64,000 bases of DNA, from positions 1 to 64,000 of the forward strand of contig NZ_JAHKPM010000008.1 of assembly GCF_018860525.1 (NCBI RefSeq). The letters are read 5' to 3'. The stretch comes from Vibrio hepatarius (lineage in GTDB: Bacteria > Pseudomonadota > Gammaproteobacteria > Enterobacterales > Vibrionaceae). This document shows, piece after piece, positions 26,041 to 36,776 of the stretch. The notes beneath the pieces were generated by a model. It searched no databases. It was not told the DNA's origin and was given only the letters and a program-made list of their open reading frames with translations. Every line of letters starts with the position of its first letter. Positions within the stretch are counted from its first letter, which is position 1. Made by a program: the position numbers and the translations under genes.

Positions 26041-26811
26041 TTATTTGATTCTTTCTTCGGCAAGCTTAGCTGAAGCGCTATTTTTGTATTCATCAATAAC
26101 TTGCTGGTAGTATTTAGTCGCTTGCAGACTATTATCATTGCGTTTGGATATATCCCCGAGTTTGACTAATGCATCAGCACGTTTATTGGACTTAGGGTAA
26201 GCAACCACAGCGGCAAAGCTTTTAACTGCCTCTTTATCTTGCTTCTTGGCAAAATAGAGCTGTCCAAGCCAGTAATGCGCATTGGGAGCAAAAGTAGAAT
26301 TGGGGTAGTCTTGTTGGAACTGTTGAAACGCCTTAATAGCACCGGCATAATCACGCTTCTTTAAGATAAGATCGACCGCGTTCTGGTACGCTGTTTGCTC
26401 ATCTATATTGGAGCTGAACTTACCTTTAGCTGTGGACGTTTCTTTAGTTACTTCAGCAACAGGTTTAGCTGCTACTTGGCCACGAAGTTTATCAAGTTCA
26501 ACAAAAAGTTCACGCTGGCGTTCAAGCATCTGCTGCATATCGTAGCTATTTTTTTCAAGCTGACCACGAAGTTCGTTAATCTCCAGTGACATATCATCAA
26601 GCTGCTGCTGCATTTGTAGCTGCACGCGATTACGATTTTCGAGAAGTCGCTCAAGGCGTTGAACCTCTGTTTCATTTTCGAAACTGGCAGAGGACGATAC
26701 TGAACTGCTATTGCCACTAACATCTGATACTGGAGCTGGTACAGCGAACACTGAGTTCGCTGCACTTGCCAGTAACATAAGCATAATGACGTGCTTAAGG
26801 TTACTGAACAT
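26041..26811 (-). CDS. cpoB: Tol-Pal system protein CpoB (YbgF)
   Basis: 256-aa periplasmic protein: signal peptide (1-23), a trimeric coiled coil (about 50-110, ERLLENRNRVQLQMQQQLDD), a linker, then TPR repeats (about 137-256; YQNAVDLILKKRDYAGAIKA, NAHYWLGQLYFAKK). CpoB links the Tol system to PBP1B-dependent peptidoglycan synthesis during constriction. Last gene of the operon, 15 bases after pal, followed by a terminator. Confidence 0.93.
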   Translation of the reverse strand: MFSNLKHVIMLMLLASAANSVFAVPAPVSDVSGNSSSVSSSASFENETEVQRLERLLENRNRVQLQMQQQLDDMSLEINELRGQLEKNSYDMQQMLERQRELFVELDKLRGQVAAKPVAEVTKETSTAKGKFSSNIDEQTAYQNAVDLILKKRDYAGAIKAFQQFQQDYPNSTFAPNAHYWLGQLYFAKKQDKEAVKSFAAVVAYPKSNKRADALVKLGDISKRNDNSLQATKYYQQVIDEYKNSASAKLAEERIK

Positions 26812-26826
26812 AAGACCTACCTTTGA

Positions 26827-27366
26827 TTAGTATACTAAAACCGCACGACGATTCTTTGCATACACATCTTCAGACTGACCCATAAGAAGAGGTTTCTCTT
26901 CACCGTAGCTTACAATTGAAATTTGATCGGCTTGAACACCAAGTGCTTGTAGGTATTTAGCAACAGCATTTGCACGGCGCTCTCCAAGAGCGATGTTATA
27001 TTCTGGCGTGCCGCGCTCATCAGCGTGACCTTCAACCGTTACCTTAAGTGATGGGTTTTTACTTAGGTAAGAAGCGTGAGCCGCTAATATTTCTTCGTAG
27101 TCGCTAGCAATAGTAGAGTTATCAAATGCAAAATAGATAGTTTGAGACTCACGAAGCGCCTGTTCCTTTAGCTCTTCTTCAGAAAGCTGACCATTTTCAC
27201 CAATTGGTGAAACGACTGTGGTATCAACTCCATTTGCTGAGCCAGAAGTTGATTGGTTCGTTTCAGAGCCAGTGGAGTTTGCTGCGTCATCGCTTGAACT
27301 ACATGCTGTAACAGCAAGAACCGGCAGCGCAATTAATAGCCCTTTAAGAACTTTGTTTAGTTGCAT
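26827..27366 (-). CDS. pal: peptidoglycan-associated lipoprotein Pal
   Basis: 179-aa outer-membrane lipoprotein. Lipobox LAVTAC places the acylated Cys at 22, followed by Ser, consistent with outer-membrane sorting. After a Ser/Thr/Asn-rich linker the OmpA-like peptidoglycan-binding domain (about 70-179) shows [21 protein letters not shown]. It binds TolB and peptidoglycan, anchoring the outer membrane at division. AAGGAAAAT supports the start. Confidence 0.95.
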   Translation of the reverse strand: MQLNKVLKGLLIALPVLAVTACSSSDDAANSTGSETNQSTSGSANGVDTTVVSPIGENGQLSEEELKEQALRESQTIYFAFDNSTIASDYEEILAAHASYLSKNPSLKVTVEGHADERGTPEYNIALGERRANAVAKYLQALGVQADQISIVSYGEEKPLLMGQSEDVYAKNRRAVLVY

Positions 27367-27402
27367 TTTTATATTTTCCTTAGTTTTGATACATATTACT
27401 GG

Positions 27403-28755
27403 CTACAAATAGGGTGACCATGCCGGAGCACGGACACGGCCATTTGTCGCGGGTAATCGAGCTTTAAAGCGACCATCTATCGAGACCATCGAGAGTACGT
27501 TAGTCTGATTAAAGATAGAGCTGTAAATTACCATACCACCGTTTGGTGAAATACTCGGTGACTCATCTAGCAAAGTTTTGGTCAAAATCTGTACAGACCC
27601 TGTCTCTAGATCTTGTTTTGCTAAATGGAAACCTGAGTTAGTACGATTGACCATGACCAAGAACCGCCCATCAGGCGTAATCTGCCCACCTAGATTCTGA
27701 CGCCCTTGCCAAGTTAAGCGATTCGTTGAATCACTTGCCAAATCTACTTTATATATTTGTGGTTTACCACCCCGATCCGATGTAAAGATCAATGATTTAC
27801 CATCAGGATGCCAAAACGGTTCTGTATTATTTGATCTACCACTTGTAATTGGTGTTAACTTCCGAGTGTTTAAATCCAATGTATACACATGCAAACTGCC
27901 CGTTTTAGAAAGAACCAGCGCAAGTTTATTCCCATCTGGCGAGAAACGAGGAGCACCATTATGACGTGGATATGATGTTATCTTCTCGCGCTTGCCAGTA
28001 TAGATATTCATTATGAAAATTTCAGCCTGACCATTTTGAAAACTGACATAAGCCAGTTTTTTACCATCAGGTGACCAGGCTGGTGACATAAGCGGCTGCT
28101 TAGAACGTAATACCAACTTCTCGTTGTAGCCATCATAGTCGGCAACTCTAAGTTGGTATGCATAGGTGTCTTTGTCATTAACAACCACATAAGCAATACG
28201 CGTCAAAAAAGCGCCTCGCTCACCTGTTAGTTCTTCGTACACTAAATCAGAAATACGGTGCGCATATTCACGTAGCCTCTCACCCGGTACAGTTGCGCGC
28301 TTACTAAAAAGAACATGATCGTTAGAAAGCACTAATTGTCCATCAGAGCTCAGTGCTTTACTTTGTCCTTGAGTCAACTGCCCTCGAACGACATCAATCA
28401 ACTGATATTGAATCACATAATCCCCTTCCGCATTGAGCGAAATGGTTCCAGTGAGTAAGGAGTCGACGCCAAGCCCCGTCCACTTTTCAAAATTAACTTC
28501 GCTTTCAGTATATGGCGTTTGAGGCATTTTGCTGGTTGGCACTGGGCTAAACTTACCACTGCGTTGCAAGTCTGAGGCAATAATAGCCGATACATCATGT
28601 GGTAGTGGGGTTGGCCCTTGCCATTTAAAAGGCACAATAGCAATTGGTCGAGCTGAATCGATACCATCGGTAATCACCAGCTCTAACGCAGCATTAGCTA
28701 CCTGAAATACGCTCATTACAATGAGCAACCACCCTAATACTAGTCGCTTAAACAC
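27403..28755 (-). CDS. tolB: Tol-Pal system translocation protein TolB
   Basis: 450-aa periplasmic protein: signal peptide, N-terminal D1 domain (about 25-160), then a six-bladed propeller with repeated [13 protein letters not shown] blades ([49 protein letters not shown]). The N-terminus contacts TolA and the propeller binds Pal. The start is GTG at 28755 with AGGAAG five bases upstream. Confidence 0.95.
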   Translation of the reverse strand: MFKRLVLGWLLIVMSVFQVANAALELVITDGIDSARPIAIVPFKWQGPTPLPHDVSAIIASDLQRSGKFSPVPTSKMPQTPYTESEVNFEKWTGLGVDSLLTGTISLNAEGDYVIQYQLIDVVRGQLTQGQSKALSSDGQLVLSNDHVLFSKRATVPGERLREYAHRISDLVYEELTGERGAFLTRIAYVVVNDKDTYAYQLRVADYDGYNEKLVLRSKQPLMSPAWSPDGKKLAYVSFQNGQAEIFIMNIYTGKREKITSYPRHNGAPRFSPDGNKLALVLSKTGSLHVYTLDLNTRKLTPITSGRSNNTEPFWHPDGKSLIFTSDRGGKPQIYKVDLASDSTNRLTWQGRQNLGGQITPDGRFLVMVNRTNSGFHLAKQDLETGSVQILTKTLLDESPSISPNGGMVIYSSIFNQTNVLSMVSIDGRFKARLPATNGRVRAPAWSPYL

Positions 28756-28765
28756 AAGCTCTTCC

Positions 28766-29755
28766 TTATGACTCAGGTTCTACAGTTAAATTAATATCTT
28801 TTAATTTATTGATAACATCCTGCTCTTTGGGTAATGGAAAACTACCCACTTGAGCAATCGCACGTTTGGTCGCCGAGCATAATCGGCTATCTCCATCGAG
28901 TATACTTAGATTACCAACTATAGCGCCAGTACCCGTTGGGATAAGGCGCAAATTAACCTTGCAGGACTTTCCCCTATAACTGTCCTCCAAGAGTAGGTTC
29001 TGCTCTATCAGCGACTCAATCATTGATCCATACCGCTGCGCCTCACTATCCACATAGTGCTGCCGAGCAGCACTATTATGCTCCACTTCAGTCTCTAAGC
29101 CTGAAAAGATATTATCCAGTGCCGCTTCTTGCTCTTTACGCTCTCGCTCAATTTGTTGTAGGCGTTGTTTTTCCTTGCGTGCTTTTTCAGCGGCTTCTTT
29201 AGCTGCTTTTTCCTTAGCAACACGTTCTTGTTCTGCTTTTTGGGCAGCTTTCTCTCGAATGATTCGTTCTTTTTCCGCTTTTGCAATTGCAGCCTCTTTG
29301 GCTTTGCGCTCAACTTCTAACTTTGCCGCTCGTTCCTTTTCTTGACGAACTCTCAGTTCTTCTGCCTTACGCTCTTTTTCTTTTTGCTGTCTAACTTTTT
29401 CAGCTTCACGCGTTGCTTTAGCTTCTCGTGTTTGTTGCTCTTTTAATTTACGAATACGCTCTTCTTCCGCTTTGCGATTTTTTTCTAATTGCTCACTTTC
29501 CCTGCGCAATTTGTCTAAACGATCTTGCTCTTTTTTAGCCGCAGCCTCTCGCTGGCTTCGGATTTGTTGAGCTTGCTGACGAACTAAAGTGGGGTCAATA
29601 ACCACAGCCTGGACCATTTTACCTGAGGGCTCAGGTTTAGACATAGTAAAGTCTGCACCCCATATTAGAGCAATGAACAATAGTGCATGCAGCGCGATAG
29701 AGATAGCCAGAGGCTTAACGTAATCACTCTTTTTCTTCGGTTTACTATCTTTCAT
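28766..29755 (-). CDS. tolA: Tol-Pal system protein TolA
   Basis: 329-aa inner-membrane protein. A single N-terminal helix (about 16-36) keeps the Ser-His face used to contact TolQR (SIALHALLF). A long Lys/Glu/Ala-rich helical domain (about 55-220) spans the periplasm. The C-terminal globular domain (about 225-329) contains the disulfide-type cysteines in [10 protein letters not shown] and SRLCSATKR. It transmits proton-motive force from TolQR to TolB/Pal. Ten bases separate it from tolB. Confidence 0.94.
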   Translation of the reverse strand: MKDSKPKKKSDYVKPLAISIALHALLFIALIWGADFTMSKPEPSGKMVQAVVIDPTLVRQQAQQIRSQREAAAKKEQDRLDKLRRESEQLEKNRKAEEERIRKLKEQQTREAKATREAEKVRQQKEKERKAEELRVRQEKERAAKLEVERKAKEAAIAKAEKERIIREKAAQKAEQERVAKEKAAKEAAEKARKEKQRLQQIERERKEQEAALDNIFSGLETEVEHNSAARQHYVDSEAQRYGSMIESLIEQNLLLEDSYRGKSCKVNLRLIPTGTGAIVGNLSILDGDSRLCSATKRAIAQVGSFPLPKEQDVINKLKDINLTVEPES

Positions 29756-29768
29756 AACCAGAGAGCGC

Positions 29769-30212
29769 TTATTCCTTTATCTCGGTGAGAAGCCCAACTT
29801 TAGGGATTCCAGCTCGACTTAATTCATCCAAAACCATAACGACTTCTGCATATGGCGTCGCGGCATCCCCACCAACGGCAACCGGCGAGTCAGGTTTAAG
29901 TGATAGCTCTGCTTTTATTCGAACAATCACATCCTGCAACGAAAGACCTCGAGAGACTTCTTCATCGTTGACACTCACTCCGAGATTACCATCTCGATCA
30001 ATTTCAACGATGATAAAACTCGCATCGCTGTCGCCTGCAAGTTCAGACGACGTTTTGGCTGTAGCCGTTTTAGGCAGCTCAACATCAACACCCTGAGTAA
30101 CAAAAGGAGAAGTCACCATAAAAATAATCAGCAAAACTAGCATAACGTCAATATATGGAACAACGTTAATCTCTGCGGTCAATTTTCTTTTTTTAGGTTG
30201 ATAACCAGCCAT
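29769..30212 (-). CDS. tolR: Tol-Pal system protein TolR
   Basis: 147-aa inner-membrane protein of the ExbD/TolR family. One helix (about 20-40) carries the essential Asp in VPYIDVMLVLLIIFMV. The periplasmic domain follows (QGVDVELPKTATAK, VAVGGDAATPYAEVVMVLDEL). I start at 30212, four bases after the tolQ stop, with the conserved MAGYQPKKRK N-terminus. The longer upstream frame runs back into tolQ. Confidence 0.94.
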   Translation of the reverse strand: MAGYQPKKRKLTAEINVVPYIDVMLVLLIIFMVTSPFVTQGVDVELPKTATAKTSSELAGDSDASFIIVEIDRDGNLGVSVNDEEVSRGLSLQDVIVRIKAELSLKPDSPVAVGGDAATPYAEVVMVLDELSRAGIPKVGLLTEIKE

Positions 30213-30216
30213 GACG

Positions 30217-30915
30217 TTAGCCCCTGCTGGCAGAATCACGACCAGCCATCGCCTGGCGGTGCAAAATACTGTGGAATTCTTCAGAGAAAGTGGCATAGCT
30301 ATGTTCTAGCTTACCGACTTTGTTGCTTAGTCTGTTATAAGCCATCACGGCTGGAATCGCGGCAAATAGACCCATTGCAGTTGCAATAAGAGCTTCGGCG
30401 ATACCAGGAGCAACCATGGCTAAGGTTGCTTGCTTCACTTCACCCAAAGCAATAAATGCATGCATAATCCCCCAGACCGTACCAAACAAGCCAATATATG
30501 GACTAATGGAACCCACTGTAGCGAGAAAAGGTAAGTGCATCTCTAGCTCATCAACTTCACGAGCGACAGCGACACGCATTGCTCTTCCTGTCCCTTCCAT
30601 AATAAAGTCAGGCGACTCGGCATTCGATTTCCTTAAACGTGCAAATTCAGTAAATCCTGAGTAAAAAATTTCCTCTGTACCGCTGAGTTCCTCTTTACGC
30701 TTTTTGGCACTTTGATAAAGCGCTGAAAGATCGGCACCTGACCAAAATGTATCTTCAAAAGTTTCGGCACCTTTTGTAGCTTGGGATAGGACTTTGCTGC
30801 GTTTAATGATCATTGACCAAGACACAATCGACATACCCAGTAAAGTTAACATTACTATTTTTACTAACAGGCTTGCTTGAAGAAACAAATCAAACATTGA
30901 AATATCAGCGGTCAC
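30217..30915 (-). CDS. tolQ: Tol-Pal system protein TolQ
   Basis: 232-aa ExbB/TolQ proton-channel subunit with three membrane helices (about 14-36, 136-158, 170-195; [17 protein letters not shown] and [20 protein letters not shown]). Five TolQ ring one TolR dimer. The start is taken as GTG at 30915, which aligns with known TolQ N-termini; the alternative ATG at 30897 is six residues later. It overlaps ybgC by 11 bases, so translation is coupled. Confidence 0.94.
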   Translation of the reverse strand: MTADISMFDLFLQASLLVKIVMLTLLGMSIVSWSMIIKRSKVLSQATKGAETFEDTFWSGADLSALYQSAKKRKEELSGTEEIFYSGFTEFARLRKSNAESPDFIMEGTGRAMRVAVAREVDELEMHLPFLATVGSISPYIGLFGTVWGIMHAFIALGEVKQATLAMVAPGIAEALIATAMGLFAAIPAVMAYNRLSNKVGKLEHSYATFSEEFHSILHRQAMAGRDSASRG

Positions 30916-31324
30916 TTTGAGTAAACTCCATAATAATTTTCTGCGGGAACGCTCTAGGCTTCATTTTTTCACTATCGATGCATGCTACCTTAACCATTGC
31001 TTTACACAATATATCTCCAGCAGGATTGACGATCTCTTGACAGAAAGTAAGTGAAGCTTTCTTCACTATTGCAATAGAGGCTCTAACAATTAGACAGTCT
31101 TCTATGTAGGCACCTTGTAGAAAATCCATATCCACATGTCGGACTACAAAACTAATGTTTTGTTCCCTCAAGCTTGAATGTGTCATCCCAATTTGAATTA
31201 ACCATTCAGATCGGCAACGCTCAAAATACTTAAGGTAATTGGCATGATAAACCATGCCACCTACATCAGTATCTTCATAATAGACAGTAATAGGAAACTC
31301 GAATACAGTTTCGCTTATATCCAC
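30905..31324 (-). CDS. ybgC: acyl-CoA thioesterase YbgC
   Basis: 139-aa hot-dog-fold thioesterase. The catalytic motif is [25 protein letters not shown] with Asp and the downstream His. It hydrolyses short or acyl-ACP-linked thioesters and sits at the head of the tol-pal operon, as in most gammaproteobacteria. I place the start at GTG 31324, which matches the usual 12-13 residues before VYYED and has GAGAAGAG just upstream; an ATG-type start at 31366 would add 14 residues. Confidence 0.88.
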   Translation of the reverse strand: MDISETVFEFPITVYYEDTDVGGMVYHANYLKYFERCRSEWLIQIGMTHSSLREQNISFVVRHVDMDFLQGAYIEDCLIVRASIAIVKKASLTFCQEIVNPAGDILCKAMVKVACIDSEKMKPRAFPQKIIMEFTQSDR

Positions 31325-31414
31325 GCTCTTCTCTATATTTGCATGAGTTAACTTACTATACCTCACTTCAATACCATTTAGGCAAGGAATAATGGCGCAT
31401 TTTTATCGACTGAA

Positions 31415-31448
31415 ACAAAAAAAGCATCGCTTACTAGGTAGCGATGCT
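31415..31448 (-). terminator. terminator of the cyd operon
   Basis: Stem AGCATCGCT / AGCGATGCT with an 8-base loop (31423-31448), then a run of seven or more T on the minus strand. It ends the cydABX-ybgE unit before ybgC. Confidence 0.88.
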
Positions 31449-31485
31449 ATTGATTGAATAAAGGATGTACCCTAGGCAAATAAAC

Positions 31486-31788
31486 TCAGACGAATTTTAT
31501 AGCAGTCAAGTAGAATAGAATCGTGATCGAGACGTATGGGCTAAACAATACTTGCCAATACCATTTTCTCGGCTTGAAGCCCAAACCAAATACCATACTA
31601 GAACACATCGCCCAGATTAGCAGTGGTGAAATAACCACATTAAAGCCACCGATAGCTTCACCGTATGACTTAGGATCCCACATAACCAATGCTACATGAT
31701 AAAAGCCCATAATGAGAGATAAGACTTTAAAAACAGCCTTATCTATTGGCGCATGCAACCTTTCTACCTGCTCAGTGATACTAGTCAC
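31486..31788 (-). CDS. ybgE: cyd operon protein YbgE
   Basis: 100-aa inner-membrane protein with three hydrophobic segments (VLSLIMGFYHVALVMW, VVISPLLIWAMCSSMVFGLG, VLFSPYVSITILFYLTAI). Family and position (last gene after cydX) identify YbgE; its exact role in cytochrome bd is unclear. The start is GTG at 31788, overlapping the cydX stop by eight bases. Confidence 0.85.
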   Translation of the reverse strand: MTSITEQVERLHAPIDKAVFKVLSLIMGFYHVALVMWDPKSYGEAIGGFNVVISPLLIWAMCSSMVFGLGFKPRKWYWQVLFSPYVSITILFYLTAIKFV

Positions 31789-31888
31789 TGTCTTTATCCA
31801 TCATTTCACTGTGCTCTAGCCAAAGTGCATTAATGATGCCGAATGCGCAAGCCAGTAGAACACCTAAAATCCACGCGAAATACCACAT
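31781..31888 (-). CDS. cydX: cytochrome bd-I small subunit CydX
   Basis: 35-aa single-helix protein: MWYFAWILGVLLACAFGIIN, then ALWLEHSEMMDKDSD. It fits CydX (37 aa in E. coli), with the conserved aromatic start and the Glu after the helix. CydX stabilises the haem b595/d site of the CydAB oxidase. GGAG eight bases before the ATG. It lies 12 bases after cydB and overlaps ybgE. Confidence 0.93.
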   Translation of the reverse strand: MWYFAWILGVLLACAFGIINALWLEHSEMMDKDSD

Positions 31889-31900
31889 AGTCTTTGCTCC

Positions 31901-33037
31901 TTAGTACAATGAATCTTTGTTGTCTTCAATGAACTTATTATCTAGACGACCAAACATCTTGTAATATGTCCAAGTGGTATAGCAGAGGATCACTGGTACC
32001 ATAATGAAAGCAACACCTGTCATTAAGTTCAGTGTTAACTCCGATGATGTAGCATCCCACATAGTCAAACTATGATTTGGCATCAAATCCGATGGCATGA
32101 TAAATGGAAACATAGCTAAACCCGCAGTGAAAATAATACCAGCATTACCCACACTTGATGCAAAAAAGGCAATACCACCTCGGTCGAAACGCGAAGCAAC
32201 CACAGCAGCTAAAGACATCACTACTCCTAAAACTGGTGCTATCCACATTAATGGGTATTGCTCAAAATTATTCATCCACGCACCAACTTCTCGAACCACT
32301 TCTTTTGTTAATGGGTTAGAAGCTGCACTATGATCCATGGCACTCGTGATTACATAACCTTCAATAGTTTGAATCCAGAAGCCTGCCCCTACGAATGCTG
32401 CAACCGTAAGTAAACCCATAATCTGCGCAACATTTCGTGAACGTGTATGTACATCATCAGTCGTTTTCAATTGAAGCCATGTGGCCCCTTGCATGATGAT
32501 CATAAACAAGCTCACCAAACCACACAAAAGAGCAAATGGATTGAGTAACTCAAAAAATGAGCCATGGTACGTCGGCATCAAGAATTCAGTCAGCTGAAAA
32601 GGTACTCCTTGGAGCAAGTTACCAAACGCAACGCCGAAGATCACAGGAGGCACAAAGCCACTGATACAAATGCAAACGTCCCATGTCGAGCGCCATTTCT
32701 CATCTTCAATTTTTGAACGATAAGCCAACCCAAGTGGGCGTAGCCACAAGGCTGCTAACGTGAGGATCATAGCTAGATAGAATCCTGAAAATGAGGTGGC
32801 ATAGACCAAAGGCCATGCTGCGAATAAACCTCCACCTGCAGTCACTAGCCAAACTTGATTGCCTTCCCAATGAGGACCTATTGAGTTAATCATCACTCGA
32901 CGTTCACTGTCATTTTTTCCAATGATCGGAATAAGAGCACCTACACCCATATCAAACCCATCTGTTACTGCAAAGCCGACTAGAAGGACACCAATCAAAA
33001 CCCACCAGATAAGTCGTAAGATTTCATAATCAAACAT
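31901..33037 (-). CDS. cydB: cytochrome bd ubiquinol oxidase subunit II
   Basis: 378-aa polytopic subunit with the CydB start MFDYEILRLIWWVLIGVLLV, the DGFDMGVGALIP block, the HWEGNQVWLVTAGGGLFAAWP motif, and a C-terminal WTYYKMFGRL. It pairs with CydA to reduce oxygen with quinol at high affinity. GGAG precedes the ATG. Second gene of the cyd unit, 17 bases after cydA. Confidence 0.96.
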   Translation of the reverse strand: MFDYEILRLIWWVLIGVLLVGFAVTDGFDMGVGALIPIIGKNDSERRVMINSIGPHWEGNQVWLVTAGGGLFAAWPLVYATSFSGFYLAMILTLAALWLRPLGLAYRSKIEDEKWRSTWDVCICISGFVPPVIFGVAFGNLLQGVPFQLTEFLMPTYHGSFFELLNPFALLCGLVSLFMIIMQGATWLQLKTTDDVHTRSRNVAQIMGLLTVAAFVGAGFWIQTIEGYVITSAMDHSAASNPLTKEVVREVGAWMNNFEQYPLMWIAPVLGVVMSLAAVVASRFDRGGIAFFASSVGNAGIIFTAGLAMFPFIMPSDLMPNHSLTMWDATSSELTLNLMTGVAFIMVPVILCYTTWTYYKMFGRLDNKFIEDNKDSLY

Positions 33038-33054
33038 ATGTTTTTCTCCGTGCT

Positions 33055-34641
33055 TTATGCGTCTACTTGGCGGCTAACTTTATCTTCAGCAGAAACGGCT
33101 TCCTGCTCAAAGTGATAGCGTCCTGTTTTCAAACTACTTGGGCCTTTACGGGCGAATTTAAGCATGAGGTAGACTTCTGCAATAAGGAAGACCGTATACA
33201 ATGCCAAAATAGCAAATAATGAAGTCAATATTTCTCCAGCGGTCAACGCAGAAGCCGCCACATTGACAGGGAGAATCTCACCCACAGCCCATGGTTGGCG
33301 ACCAAACTCAGCAACAAACCACCCCGCTTCAATAGCAATCCAAGGCAAGGGAATGCTTAGTAGCGCAGCTTTAAGAACCCATGGTTTCTGTTCAATTTTT
33401 TGACGACAAGTCTGTACAAAAGAAACACCAAACACAAACAGCATAATGAAACCACACGCCACCATGATCCGAAATGACCAGAAAAGTGGCCATACTGTTG
33501 GAATAGAGTCGTCCGCTGCAGCTTGAATCTGCTCTTCGGAAGCATCAACCACATCTTCGGTATAACGCTTAAGTAAAAGCCCGTAACCTAAATCGCCTTT
33601 TACTTCATCAAAGGCCGCCTTGTTTGCTTCTGACTTGTCACCTTCACGCAGTTTTTCCAGTAAACCATAGGCATACATACCGTTACGAATTCGATCAACA
33701 TGTTCATCTCGAAGATCGCGGAGTCCGGTTACTTGTTCATCGATTGAACGAGTGGCAATAATACCCATTAAATACGGAATTTTAATCGCGTAATCAGTAT
33801 GCATTGTCTCTTGGTTCGGTACTCCGAACAAAGTGAATGAGGCTGGCGCAGGCTCAGTGTGCCACTCAGCTTCTACAGCAGCCAATTTTACTTTCTGGAC
33901 TTCACCTAACTCGTAACCTGATTCGTCTCCCAATACAATAACCGACAAAATCGAGGCCATACCGAATGAAGCTGCAATAGCAAAAGAGCGACGAGCAAAC
34001 GCAATATCACGCCCTTTTAGTAAATAGTAAGCACTAATACCGAGTACGAACATGGCACCGGTTGTATAACCAGAAGCTACAGTATGAACAAACTTAACCT
34101 GAGCGACAGGATTGAGAACAACCTCAGCGAAACTCACCATTTCCATGCGCATGGTTTCGAAATTAAATTCTGCTCCAACAGGGTTTTGCATCCAGCCGTT
34201 TGCTACCAAAATCCATAGTGCTGAAAAGTTTGAACCAAGAGCAACCAGCCAGGTTACTGCAAGGTGCTGTCGCTTAGTCAGTCGGTCCCAACCAAAAAAG
34301 AACAAACCAACAAAAGTAGACTCAAGAAAGAAAGCAACCAGTGCTTCAATAGCGAGCGGAGCTCCGAAGATGTCACCAACGTAATGAGAATAGTAGGACC
34401 AGTTTGTTCCGAACTGAAATTCCATAGTCAACCCAGTGGCGACACCAAGGACAAAGTTAATACCAAAAAGCTTGCCCCAAAACTTAGTCATGTCCTTATA
34501 GATTTGCTTGTCCGTCATTACGTACAGAGATTCCATAATGGCAAGCAGAAAGGCCATACCTAGAGTCAATGGTACGAAGAGGAAGTGATACATCGCAGTA
34601 AGTGCAAACTGCAACCGTGACAGTTCGACTACATCAAACAT
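33055..34641 (-). CDS. cydA: cytochrome bd ubiquinol oxidase subunit I
   Basis: 528-aa subunit carrying the haems. Haem ligand His19 sits in [15 protein letters not shown]. The second His lies in [11 protein letters not shown] and the Met ligand in the [14 protein letters not shown] region. [12 protein letters not shown] is also diagnostic. Length matches the long Q-loop form (522 in E. coli). I start at 34641, where AGGAG lies five bases upstream; an upstream ATG at 34752 adds a non-conserved stretch. Confidence 0.96.
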   Translation of the reverse strand: MFDVVELSRLQFALTAMYHFLFVPLTLGMAFLLAIMESLYVMTDKQIYKDMTKFWGKLFGINFVLGVATGLTMEFQFGTNWSYYSHYVGDIFGAPLAIEALVAFFLESTFVGLFFFGWDRLTKRQHLAVTWLVALGSNFSALWILVANGWMQNPVGAEFNFETMRMEMVSFAEVVLNPVAQVKFVHTVASGYTTGAMFVLGISAYYLLKGRDIAFARRSFAIAASFGMASILSVIVLGDESGYELGEVQKVKLAAVEAEWHTEPAPASFTLFGVPNQETMHTDYAIKIPYLMGIIATRSIDEQVTGLRDLRDEHVDRIRNGMYAYGLLEKLREGDKSEANKAAFDEVKGDLGYGLLLKRYTEDVVDASEEQIQAAADDSIPTVWPLFWSFRIMVACGFIMLFVFGVSFVQTCRQKIEQKPWVLKAALLSIPLPWIAIEAGWFVAEFGRQPWAVGEILPVNVAASALTAGEILTSLFAILALYTVFLIAEVYLMLKFARKGPSSLKTGRYHFEQEAVSAEDKVSRQVDA

Positions 34642-34759
34642 GTTTACTCCTATGTGCCAGCTCATGACACTTTTTACATTTATGCTCAGCTGTGCACATT
34701 GTAACGAATGAGACAATGTTGCTAAAAACAGCATATTGTTGCAAAAATGCACCCTAATG

Positions 34760-34774
34760 GTTAGTTAATTGTTA
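34760..34774. promoter_or_regulatory. ArcA-like direct repeat upstream of cydA
   Basis: GTTAGTTAATTGTTA: two GTTA elements 11 bases apart, the spacing recognised by phosphorylated ArcA. It lies about 120 bases upstream of cydA. Confidence 0.45.
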
Positions 34775-34852
34775 AGCTTTGGCTAATATAGCTTGCGCTA
34801 ATACTACTGCTAATAATTGCCGCTTTCAAAAGGTTTATATTTGGACTTCGCT

Positions 34853-34866
34853 TTGATTTACATCAA
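34853..34866. promoter_or_regulatory. FNR-type site 1
   Basis: TTGATTTACATCAA, a perfect TTGAT-N4-ATCAA palindrome. Confidence 0.7.
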
Positions 34867-34902
34867 ATTTCGCTTGACCTTTCCGTTCAAAAAACAATCA
34901 AT

Positions 34903-34916
34903 TTGATCTACATCAA
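34903..34916. promoter_or_regulatory. FNR-type site 2
   Basis: TTGATCTACATCAA, a second perfect palindrome, 50 bases from the first. Confidence 0.7.
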
Positions 34917-34934
34917 TAGTTTATACAAGCTTTT

Positions 34935-34949
34935 GTTAATTTGCGGTTA
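34935..34949. promoter_or_regulatory. second ArcA-like direct repeat
   Basis: GTTAATTTGCGGTTA, again two GTTA elements 11 bases apart, upstream of the FNR sites relative to cydA. Confidence 0.4.
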
Positions 34950-35065
34950 TTTTGTGGGAGATTAAGGTAATCATGTAAAACAAGTAGTTAACATCTCATG
35001 TATTTAAATTACTTTATTACTAATATCAATATTTCATTATTGTGACATCTATCACTATAGATTAA

Positions 35066-35088
35066 GGCCAGACTACCAATTTCTGGCC
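35066..35088 (-). terminator. hairpin after ruvB
   Basis: Stem GGCCAGA / TCTGGCC with a 9-base loop, just past the ruvB stop. The T tail is weak, so termination may be partial. Confidence 0.5.
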
Positions 35089-35096
35089 ATGAAAAC

Positions 35097-36101
35097 TTAT
35101 TTTTCAATACCGAAATGCAGATATGCTCTATCGGTGGCAATACGACCTCTTGGTGTTCTCTGTAAATATCCTTGCTGTATAAGGTAAGGCTCTAAAACAT
35201 CCTCAATCGTATCTTTTTCTTCGCCAATAGCCGCTGCCATATTATCTAAACCCACAGGCCCACCAGAGAATTTTTCCATAATGGCTAGCAGTAATTTTCG
35301 ATCCATGTAGTCAAAACCTTGTACATCAACATCAAGCATATTTAGTGCTTTATCAGCAACGTCTGAACAAATGTGGCCATTACCCTTAACTTCAGCATAA
35401 TCTCGAACGCGGCGAAGTAATCGATTAGCAATACGAGGCGTTCCTCTTGCTCGTCTTGCGATTTCAAGTGCTCCTTCTTTTTCCATAGAAAGACCGAGAC
35501 AGTCAGCGCTTCTCTGAACAATATGCTGTAAGTCAGCGATCTTATAGTACTCAAGCCGCTGTGTAATACCGAAACGATCGCGTAGTGGTGAAGTAAGAGA
35601 TCCAGCACGTGTCGTCGCCCCAATTAGGGTAAAAGGTGGTAAATCAATCTTAATTGATCGAGCTGCTGGCCCTTCACCAATCATGATATCAAGTTGGTAG
35701 TCTTCCATGGCTGGGTACAACACTTCTTCTACCATTGGACTTAACCGGTGGATTTCATCGATAAAGAGGACGTCATTTTCCTCTAAATTGGTCAACAATG
35801 CGGCTAAGTCTCCCGCCTTTTCTAGTACAGGCCCAGAGGTAGTACGTATGCTAACGCCCATTTCATTGGCAACAATGTTTGCCAAAGTGGTTTTCCCCAA
35901 GCCTGGCGGACCAAAGATCAATAAATGGTCTAGAGCCTCTTGTCTTAAATTTGCAGCTTGTATAAATATTTCCATTTGATCACGAACGTGATCTTGACCT
36001 CGGTAATCTGACAGTCTTTTGGGACGAATAGCCCGATCAATCACATCTTCGTCTTTATAAACTTTGTTATCGGGGGCAATTAAACGATCAGCTTCAATCA
36101 T
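35097..36101 (-). CDS. ruvB: Holliday junction branch-migration motor RuvB
   Basis: 334-aa AAA+ helicase. Walker [10 protein letters not shown], Walker [11 protein letters not shown], sensor 1 GATTRAG, and the C-terminal winged helix with PRGRIAT are all present. Two hexamers pump DNA through the RuvA tetramer. AGGAA six bases before the ATG; 20 bases after ruvA. Confidence 0.96.
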   Translation of the reverse strand: MIEADRLIAPDNKVYKDEDVIDRAIRPKRLSDYRGQDHVRDQMEIFIQAANLRQEALDHLLIFGPPGLGKTTLANIVANEMGVSIRTTSGPVLEKAGDLAALLTNLEENDVLFIDEIHRLSPMVEEVLYPAMEDYQLDIMIGEGPAARSIKIDLPPFTLIGATTRAGSLTSPLRDRFGITQRLEYYKIADLQHIVQRSADCLGLSMEKEGALEIARRARGTPRIANRLLRRVRDYAEVKGNGHICSDVADKALNMLDVDVQGFDYMDRKLLLAIMEKFSGGPVGLDNMAAAIGEEKDTIEDVLEPYLIQQGYLQRTPRGRIATDRAYLHFGIEK

Positions 36102-36121
36102 TAACGGTTCCTAATCATGAC

Positions 36122-36739
36122 CTAAACCATGGATTTCAGTGCTTCACGTATAAGTTCTTCACTGCTCATATCCTGAGATTTAACTTGAGAAATCACCTTA
36201 GAAGCTTGAGTCGGTTTATATCCAAGTGCAAGTAACGCACTGACGGCTTCTTCTTCGGCATTGTTGATACCTGTATACCCTGTAGTATCTTTAGGAGCAG
36301 CATCGGTATGGGGAGTAAACAAGTCGCCGGCTCCCCATCCTTTAAGCCTGTCTTTCATCTCAACCACCAAGCGTTCCGCAGTTTTCTTACCAACACCGGG
36401 CAGCTTAACAAGAGTAGAAATATCTTCACGTTCAACACTAGAAACAAATTGGCTTGCGGTCATGCCTGACAAAATGCCTAGACCTAATTTGGGCCCTACA
36501 CCATTTGCTTTAATCACTTCTCTAAATAACGCCCTTTCATTAACAGTATTAAACCCATACAACAATTGCGCATCTTCGCGCACAACAAAATGTGTATAAA
36601 TGATTGCTTCTTCACCTACATTAGCCAATTCATAAAAACAGCTCATCGGCATTTGGACTTCATAACCAATACCATTGACTTCAATTAATAGCTCTGGGGG
36701 CTGCTTTTCAAGTAAAATCCCGCGTAAACGTCCAATCAC
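36122..36739 (-). CDS. ruvA: Holliday junction-binding protein RuvA
   Basis: 205-aa tetrameric DNA-binding protein. OB fold ([20 protein letters not shown]), helix-hairpin-helix [20 protein letters not shown], and the C-terminal RuvB-contact domain ([19 protein letters not shown]). I start at GTG 36739 to match known RuvA N-termini (IGRLRG); a TTG at 36745 is two codons upstream. Confidence 0.95.
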   Translation of the reverse strand: MIGRLRGILLEKQPPELLIEVNGIGYEVQMPMSCFYELANVGEEAIIYTHFVVREDAQLLYGFNTVNERALFREVIKANGVGPKLGLGILSGMTASQFVSSVEREDISTLVKLPGVGKKTAERLVVEMKDRLKGWGAGDLFTPHTDAAPKDTTGYTGINNAEEEAVSALLALGYKPTQASKVISQVKSQDMSSEELIREALKSMV

Positions 36740-36776
36740 ACTCAATACTCTTTACCGATGAATTTATGACAGAATA

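Larger units (their letters stand above)
34642..35096. promoter_or_regulatory. cyd promoter and control region
   Basis: 455 non-coding bases between ruvB and cydA on the same strand. They hold two perfect FNR-type palindromes (34853 and 34903) and two ArcA-like direct repeats (34760 and 34935), plus the ruvB hairpin at 35066. This matches oxygen-dependent control of cytochrome bd. Confidence 0.7.

Noticed and set aside
29095..29313. Lys-rich 72-aa protein inside tolA
   Set aside because: It is another frame of the repetitive, charged TolA helix region.
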